Of a stretch of 18,253 nt of DNA, positions 13,311 to 18,253 are shown one piece after another. A model generated the notes under the pieces. It worked only from the letters and a program-made list of their open reading frames with translations. It did not search any database and was not told the origin of the DNA. The position numbers and the translations under genes were made by a program. Source of the DNA: Megasphaera hominis (lineage in GTDB: Bacteria; Bacillota; Negativicutes; Veillonellales; Megasphaeraceae). Within the stretch, counting starts at the first letter, position 1. Each line of letters starts with the position of its first letter. The stretch covers positions 1-18,253 of the forward strand of contig NZ_JACOGK010000045.1 in NCBI RefSeq assembly GCF_014269395.1, written 5' to 3'.

Positions 13311-15875
13311 ATGAGCAAACGAACAAAGATTTTAACCATGCTGGTCTTAGCAGGGATCGCAGGACTGGCACCAATCGCGCAGCCGGCCATGGCGGAAGCG
13401 ATTGTAGTCAACGGGACATCAGACGGCTATGATAATTCCGTTTATTATTTAGGCAATGAGGATACCCATACGGACAGCAATAATACGTTGACCATCAACG
13501 GTGGCACCTTCGTCGGCGCTGCTGGCGGGTCATCTGTCACTACCTTTTTAGAGGATATGGATGCCAGCTCTGAAAATACGGATACAACAGCCGTTTCGGG
13601 CAACAACCTCACCTTCAACGATCAGCCGCTAGAAGACGATTATCAATTAATCAGCTGGGCGGCCGGCGGCGTTGCTATCAATAAGGACGTGACCAATAAC
13701 CAGGTCAAGGTCAATTACCCAACAGAAAATATTGAAACATACGTAATGAATGACATCGATGATGATATTATCGGCGGCTCGACCATCCAAGGCAAGGCTG
13801 AAGGCAACAAAGTCACCATCAATGGGATAAAATACAGTGAGAAGTACGTGTATGACGGCCCAGACTACGTTTACGGCGGCTATTCCTATATCGGCCCTGT
13901 GTCCGGCAACGAAGTACATCTGAACGGCGGCTTTATCTATAATGATGTGGCTGCCGGTGCCCAGGGAAATGCCGATAGCGGTACTACGACAGATGCCATG
14001 GATACCTATCTTGAGGACTATGCAGAGAGCCTTTCCTTTACAAAGACCGGTGCTGTAACGAATAATAAGACCTATGTAGATGGCGCTTATACGGCAGGTA
14101 CTGTTTATGGTGGCTACATGACTGTACCTGATTCTTCTGATGGGGCCACTGTCCAGCCTGGGAGCATTACAGGTAATATGGTAGATGTTTCAAATGGCGC
14201 CAATGTCGATTCCGTATATGGCGGCTATGCTTATTATTCTAATGCAGGGAATTCATCAATCTCCATGGCGGATAACAGCGTGACAATCAAAGATTCCATC
14301 GTAGAGGATGGCTATGTGATAGGCGGATATGCGGAAACCGGGGATAGTACAGGACAGGCAGTGGTCAGCGGCAATAAGGTGACTGCGACAAATGCTACAG
14401 TCAATCCGTCATCCGGCTCGGATTTTTACCGCATAGATATCTTTGGCGGGTCCGTATTTTCTGATGCATATACCGGAAGCACCGTAGACAGCAATGAAGT
14501 CACTGTTTCTGACAGCACAATCGGTACGGCGAAGTCATATATCATTACCCTTGCCGGCGGGTATGCTGATTATGATACAGTTTCCAATAATACACTGACC
14601 GTCTCCGGAAGCACCTTTCAGCTTTCTAACTTGAATCAGGACCACTGGATCATACTGGCCGGTGGTGAAAAAGCGTATGTGGCAGCTGCAGCGGATACAG
14701 AAGGAAATGTAACCAACAATACGGCCACGCTGACAGATAATACAATCGTCCTGAATGCCGGGCACCGGGTCATGCTCACAGGCGGGCTGAATGGGTATAT
14801 GGCTAACATTTTGAACAACAGTTACTGGTTTGGCACCGGGGACAGCATAGGCAATACTCTCAATATCTCCGGCAATACTATTGGGGCGGCTGCTGCCTCC
14901 GCGACAGGGAACAAAAACTATATCGCTGGCGGCGTTGCCGTAGGCTGGGACTGGAATGAAGGAACGGATCCAAATACCTATACCTATACGTATTATCCCG
15001 CTAATGCCACGTCCAATACGGCCAATATCACCAGCGGCACCATCGGCGTAAATAGCCTGGATGTAAACAACATTGCCGGCGGCATGGTCCTGACAGATGG
15101 CAATGCCCAAAGCAACACGCTGAACATCTCCGGCGGCACCATCGGCGCCGTAGCCAGCAACACAAACTACGTCAGCGGCGGCTATACCGCATTGGGTAAC
15201 GCCACAGGAAATACGCTGAACATTTCCGGTGGCACTATCGGCACAGCGTCAGGCAGCAATTCCTATATCGCCGGCGGCTATACGGCAAGTGGCACGGCTT
15301 CGGGCAATACGGTCAATATCTCTGGTGGCACCTTTGGCGTAGCCGATGGGGAAACTTCAGACACGACAACTGCAAAGACGATGAGCCTCCTGGCAGCCAC
15401 TGCTGACGCAACCACCCCAGACCTCTCCACCCTTTCAAACTACATCGCCGGCGGCTACTCCGCTGATGGTGACACATCGGACAATACAGTCAACCTTACC
15501 GGCAGCGCCCTCGCGACCGGCTTCAGCCTCTACGGCGGTGTAGGCCAGACGAGTACCGGCAACACCCTCAACGTCTATACGAAGGGAAATAGCGTCGGCA
15601 GCCTGGCTTACTTCCAAAACCTCAACTTCTACGTCCCGGCTGATGCGGCAAACGGCGACACCCTGCTCACCGTTACCGGCACAGCCGACGTCACAGGCGC
15701 CACCATCAAAGCCGGCGTAGCCGACACGACGCAGCTAAAAAGTGGCGACATCATCAACCTCCTGTACGACGCGAGTGGCATCACCACAGATAATACCACC
15801 TACGGCACCCTGGCCGGCCTCAATATGATCACCGACGCCGCTTTCGTCACGCGACCCATAGCAGTCAAACAATAA
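13311..15875 (+). CDS. Autotransporter 2 passenger, cut off by an in-frame stop
   Basis: 854 residues from the ATG at 13311, preceded by GGGAAAAGGGGAC. An upstream in-frame TTG (13287) is less likely because the signal peptide begins properly at MSKRTK. Residues 1-28 are a signal peptide (AMA cleavage). The rest is a beta-helix passenger of GN-x-VTISGGT...YIAGGY repeats, homologous to the AT1 passenger. Examples are GGSSVTTFLEDM beside AT1 GGSTVTTVEKAM, and the cap FSLYGGVG...NTLNV beside AT1 YTLYGGIG...NTLNV. The frame stops at TAA (15873-15875) and continues open in the same frame into a complete beta-barrel (15894-16862). Without the barrel the passenger would be exported to the periplasm but not anchored or surface-displayed. 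Probably a broken gene; a sequencing error or stop readthrough are alternatives. Confidence 0.8.
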   Translation: MSKRTKILTMLVLAGIAGLAPIAQPAMAEAIVVNGTSDGYDNSVYYLGNEDTHTDSNNTLTINGGTFVGAAGGSSVTTFLEDMDASSENTDTTAVSGNNLTFNDQPLEDDYQLISWAAGGVAINKDVTNNQVKVNYPTENIETYVMNDIDDDIIGGSTIQGKAEGNKVTINGIKYSEKYVYDGPDYVYGGYSYIGPVSGNEVHLNGGFIYNDVAAGAQGNADSGTTTDAMDTYLEDYAESLSFTKTGAVTNNKTYVDGAYTAGTVYGGYMTVPDSSDGATVQPGSITGNMVDVSNGANVDSVYGGYAYYSNAGNSSISMADNSVTIKDSIVEDGYVIGGYAETGDSTGQAVVSGNKVTATNATVNPSSGSDFYRIDIFGGSVFSDAYTGSTVDSNEVTVSDSTIGTAKSYIITLAGGYADYDTVSNNTLTVSGSTFQLSNLNQDHWIILAGGEKAYVAAAADTEGNVTNNTATLTDNTIVLNAGHRVMLTGGLNGYMANILNNSYWFGTGDSIGNTLNISGNTIGAAAASATGNKNYIAGGVAVGWDWNEGTDPNTYTYTYYPANATSNTANITSGTIGVNSLDVNNIAGGMVLTDGNAQSNTLNISGGTIGAVASNTNYVSGGYTALGNATGNTLNISGGTIGTASGSNSYIAGGYTASGTASGNTVNISGGTFGVADGETSDTTTAKTMSLLAATADATTPDLSTLSNYIAGGYSADGDTSDNTVNLTGSALATGFSLYGGVGQTSTGNTLNVYTKGNSVGSLAYFQNLNFYVPADAANGDTLLTVTGTADVTGATIKAGVADTTQLKSGDIINLLYDASGITTDNTTYGTLAGLNMITDAAFVTRPIAVKQ
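15006..15350 (+). repeat. Tandem 32-33-codon repeats in AT2
   Basis: Units with the core NTLNISGGTIG start their conserved block at 15021, 15120, 15216 and 15312, that is at spacings of 99, 96 and 96 bases. Each unit then reads ...YIAGGYTA.G.A. The regular period is one or two beta-helix turns and the DNA similarity would allow copy-number change by recombination or slippage. Confidence 0.75.
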
Positions 15876-15893
15876 GACGCCAAGACCATCGTC

Positions 15894-16862
15894 ATGGAAA
15901 TCCTCAGTGACGACCAAGCTACCCTTTCCAAAGACACGAAACTCTTTGCCGAAGCCCGCGCCACAGCCGTGAACACCCTGGCTAACGCCGCCGACTTTGC
16001 CGCCACTGACGGCTTTGCCAGTGCTGCGGCAGCCTACCACGCAGACCACGGCCTGAGCGGTGCCTTTACACCCTACGTAGCCCTGGGCGGCTACAACCTC
16101 CGCGCCGACACCGGCTCCTATGTCGACACGAACGGCCTTAATGCCAATGTAGGCTTCGTCCATCAAGACTACGCCCAAGGCCACACGGACACGATCATGC
16201 CTTTCGTCGAATACGGCAATGGAAATTACACGAGCCACCTCGATGACGGAGCCAGAGCCGACGGCGATCAGCACTATGTAGGCGGCGGTATTCTCGTCAG
16301 ACGCGACCAAAATGACGGCCTCTACTATGAAGGGATGCTCCGCGCCGGACGTCTGAGTGGTGACTTCAAAGGCCTTATCGAAGGCTACCAGGCAAGCTAC
16401 GACAGCAACTCTGCCTACGTAGGTGCTATGCTAGGCCTGGGCAAAATCGTGCCAGCCGGTAAAAACGTAACATACGACTACTACGGCAAGGTATTTTGGA
16501 ACCACCTCGCCAGCGACACGGCACAAGTGCACTCTGCCTTAGGCACAGCCAACTACCACTTCGACACCATTGACTCGTACCGCACGCGACTTGGCCTAAG
16601 ATGGACCCGTCACCTCGATCAGGCGCAATCCCTCTACGCAGGCCTGGCCTGGGATTATGAATGGAAAGGTGATGCCCACGCCCAATACCGCACCTTCGAC
16701 ACACCCAGCCCCAGCACCAAAGGCAGCAGTGCCATGCTGGAACTAGGCTGGCAGAGTAAGATGGATAAGAATCACGATTGGGGTGCCGACCTTCACGTGA
16801 CCGGCTGGGCAGGAACACAACGCGGCGTGACCTACAGTGCGACCGTTAGCCGGGCGTTCTAA
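15894..16862 (+). pseudogene. Autotransporter 2 beta-barrel, separated from its passenger
   Basis: 322 residues if begun at the ATG at 15894, but no ribosome-binding site and no signal peptide precede it, and it is in frame with the passenger with only six sense codons between the TAA and this ATG. It is therefore the 3' part of the same gene rather than an independent one. Residues ~55-322 alternate as an outer-membrane beta-barrel (FTPYVALGGYNLRAD, MPFVEYGNGNYTS) and end in RAF with a C-terminal Phe, the signal for Bam-dependent insertion. The reading frame shows no further damage, so the stop is recent or tolerated. The barrel does not resemble that of AT1. Confidence 0.75.
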
Positions 16863-16892
16863 AAAAAGGCGCCACCTATGGGGGAGCTGGGC

Positions 16893-16911
16893 CAGTCGCG
16901 GAGCGACTGGG
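16893..16911 (+). repeat. Hairpin CCAGTCGC-GGA-GCGACTGG
   Basis: A perfect 8-bp stem with a 3-base loop, framed by GGGGGAGCTGG before and CTGAAGGGGTT after it. It lies 30 bases after the AT2 stop but has no T-run. Similar GGGGAGCTG...CTGAGGGG palindromes are, as I recall, common intergenic elements in Firmicutes; it may be part of such a repeat. Confidence 0.4.
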
Positions 16912-16980
16912 TCTGAAGGGGTTCATTTCTGTGTATTTAACCTCTAGGGTCCGGTATCGCATCAGCGGTAAGGGCTGCTA

Positions 16981-17051
16981 GTTGGCTCCATGCTTGAGTT
17001 TCTCCATCATGGAGAAGTAAGGCCACAATGCCCGCACAGGGACATTGCGCT
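16981..17051. repeat. Third, diverged copy of the two-hairpin repeat
   Basis: Bases 16982-17051 align without gaps to 7033-7102 (70 bases, 54 identical). Stem I keeps seven pairs through two paired changes (CTCTAGG/CCTAGAG has become CTCCATG/CATGGAG). Stem II has one paired change and some lost pairs. It shows that the cassette-flanking repeat exists elsewhere, without the cassette. Confidence 0.7.
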
Positions 17052-17137
17052 ATCGACCGCTTCGCGGCCACATTCTTTCTCCTAAGGGAAAAGCACGAGA
17101 AAGCTATTAGCGGTGTGCTTTTTCCTGGGGAGATTGC

Positions 17138-17194
17138 AAAGCAGTTTCTTTCAGACAAGCGTCTGTCTTGATCTGAAGGAAACTGCTTTTTTCT
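17138..17194 (+). terminator. Strong rho-independent terminator before AT3
   Basis: AAAGCAGTTTCTTTCAGA (17138-17155) pairs with 17172-17189 over 18 positions with a single G-T pair, and the 3' arm runs into TTTTTT then CTT. It ends any transcript coming from AT2 276 bases after its stop. Confidence 0.8.
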
Positions 17195-17229
17195 TATTAA
17201 CACATTTTTAATTATTATAACTAAATGAG

Positions 17230-17258
17230 TTTATACATATAATGAAATAATATATAAT
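17230..17258 (+). promoter_or_regulatory. Promoter of autotransporter 3
   Basis: TTTATA (17230-17235), a 17-base spacer and TATAAT (17253-17258) occupy the same places in a 42-base motif as in the AT2 promoter. The palindrome seen at AT2 is only partly kept (TTTATA-N5-AATGAA). Nearer the gene, TTTGGGA occurs three times at 17365, 17375 and 17384, just before the ribosome-binding site. Confidence 0.5.
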
Positions 17259-17403
17259 GTAAAGCAATATAACTCTACCGTATAAAATGGTGGATTAATC
17301 GGTGCAAAAACTCTTTGGGGAAGCTTGCAAAAAAACTTGGGGCGTGCGCTTTGCACTGGATAAGTTTGGGACTATTTGGGAATTTTGGGAAGGAGAATGA
17401 ATC

Positions 17404-18141
17404 ATGAGAAAACAGAGGGGTATATTAACCGTTTTGGTCTTAGCCAGCCTCTTTAGCCTGGGCCTCAGCGGACCGCCGGCCTTGGCCGATGACACAGTCG
17501 TCACCACTGTTACCGATAAAGTAACTGATATCAGCAACAGGAAAAATATCCATGACGATATGTCCGGTGGCGGTCTAAGCCTAACTGCTGACGAAATAGC
17601 GGCTTTGCCGGAAAAAACGGAGGTCAGCGTCAAGGGCAACAAGGTGATTGCCGATAGTGCTACCTTCTATACAAATTACCGTATCTACGGCGGCTATCTG
17701 CTAACAGACGGTACGGCAACCACATCTCATACGGTCACTTTTACGGTTAGCGGCAACAGTGTTTCTGCAACCGGCAGTATTGATTTATGGCGTACTTTCG
17801 GCGGCTATGGGGAAGTTAAACCTTCGGACACAGCCGCCGTACTCAGACCTATAAACGTCACGGACAATGAGGTTACTTTGAAAGAGCTGACGGGAAAAGC
17901 GGAATCCAATTACATTTACGGTGGTTATACGAATTTGGGCAATGCAGACAGCAATAGGGTAACCGTTACCGGACCAAAAGATGAGACTGGCAGCAATAAT
18001 CTGACCATACGATATGGGGTATACGGCGGTGCAAGTGGGGGTGCTCCTTCGGGAAGCAGCTACGGGGAAACGGAATATTACGGCGGCAGTGCACGTGGTA
18101 TGCTAAAGTTGGACATGGAGGGGGTAGAAATTGAATACTAA
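17404..18141 (+). pseudogene. Autotransporter 3, 5' fragment without beta-barrel
   Basis: 245 residues; ATG at 17404 behind AGGAGA (17391-17396). Residues 1-28 are a signal peptide (MRKQRG..., ALA cleavage) of the same length as in AT1 and AT2. The passenger begins like AT1 (VVTTVTDKVTD beside AT1 TVTTVEKAMTD, then GGGLSLTA beside AGGLSIAA) and has repeats such as VSGNSV and YIYGGYTNLGNADSN. From about residue 225 the repeat pattern ends and the frame closes with GMLKLDMEGVEIEY. No barrel follows. With a probable transposase starting 74 bases downstream, the likeliest reading is an autotransporter cut by an insertion sequence, with the rest beyond the window. A short secreted paralogue is possible but less likely. 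Confidence 0.65.
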
Positions 18142-18214
18142 ATGTAGTAATCTTGGATAAAAGATTTTCTAATTAGTATCCGATGCCCTCAATTGTTAGA
18201 TGGGAGGTTGCCAC

Positions 18215-18253
18215 GTGAAATTAACGAAAGAACAACGATTAGAAATAGGTCGC
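18215..18253 (+). CDS. Start of a probable transposase, runs off the window
   Basis: A GTG at 18215 has GGGAGG (18202-18207) 7 bases upstream and opens a frame reading MKLTKEQRLEIGR to the window end. This resembles the helix-turn-helix N-terminus of IS3-type transposase OrfA proteins. Only 13 residues are visible, so the call rests on likeness of the start and on AT3 being truncated just before it. The left end of the element should lie between about 18080 and 18200, but I cannot fix the inverted repeat without its right end. Confidence 0.45.
   Translation, partial: MKLTKEQRLEIGR

Larger units (their letters stand above)
16863..17137. other. Repeat-rich intergenic region between AT2 and its terminator
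   Basis: No gene is supported. A minus-strand frame of 88 codons (16937-17203) crosses the repeat and terminator and has no family likeness. The region contains a hairpin at 16893-16911 and the diverged two-hairpin repeat at 16981-17051. There is also a small stem near CCGCTTCGCGG (17056-17067). Confidence 0.5.

Noticed and set aside
15894..16862. Barrel half of AT2 as an independently translated outer-membrane protein
   Set aside because: No ribosome-binding site, no signal peptide and perfect frame continuity with the passenger across one stop codon.

Overview
The window looks like chromosome from a diderm Firmicute of the class Negativicutes, probably Veillonellales (Megasphaera- or Dialister-like). 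It combines typical Firmicutes Shine-Dalgarno sites and AT-rich promoters with large type V autotransporters, which need an outer membrane. The genus is an inference; no rRNA or other marker gene is present.

Layout: (1) 1-535 is an AT-rich region ending in a promoter with a perfect palindrome between -35 and -10. (2) 536-5953 is a complete 1805-residue autotransporter (AT1). (3) 6126-6824 is an aspartate/glutamate-racemase-family protein with its own promoter. (4) 7002-12714 is the most notable part: a three-gene operon, with its own promoter, lying between two 101-bp direct repeats (94/101 identical, all seven differences transitions). The genes encode a TerB-N/TerB-C protein, a BrxD-like P-loop ATPase (BrxC/BrxD, DUF2791 family) and a BrxHI/Lhr-like DEAD/DEAH helicase. 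They probably form one DNA-processing or anti-phage system related to BREX and Ter modules, but without a methylase, PglZ or nuclease beside it. (5) 12763-13163, minus strand, is the remnant of a RelB/DinJ-YafQ type toxin-antitoxin pair whose toxin has lost its middle. (6) 13311-16862 is a second autotransporter (AT2), split by one in-frame TAA exactly between passenger and beta-barrel. (7) 17404-18141 is the 5' part of a third autotransporter (AT3) without a barrel, followed at 18215 by the start of a probable transposase that runs off the window.

The three autotransporters share signal peptides of the same length (28 residues), a homologous start of the passenger and a similar AT-rich promoter motif, so they look like a paralogous, co-regulated surface-protein family. 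AT1 and AT2 have passengers that are related up to one shared module, but different barrels, so the family is mosaic. A 70-bp two-hairpin repeat occurs in three copies (two flanking the TerB/ATPase/helicase cassette, one between AT2 and AT3). The copies differ by compensatory base-pair changes, which points to a structure under selection.
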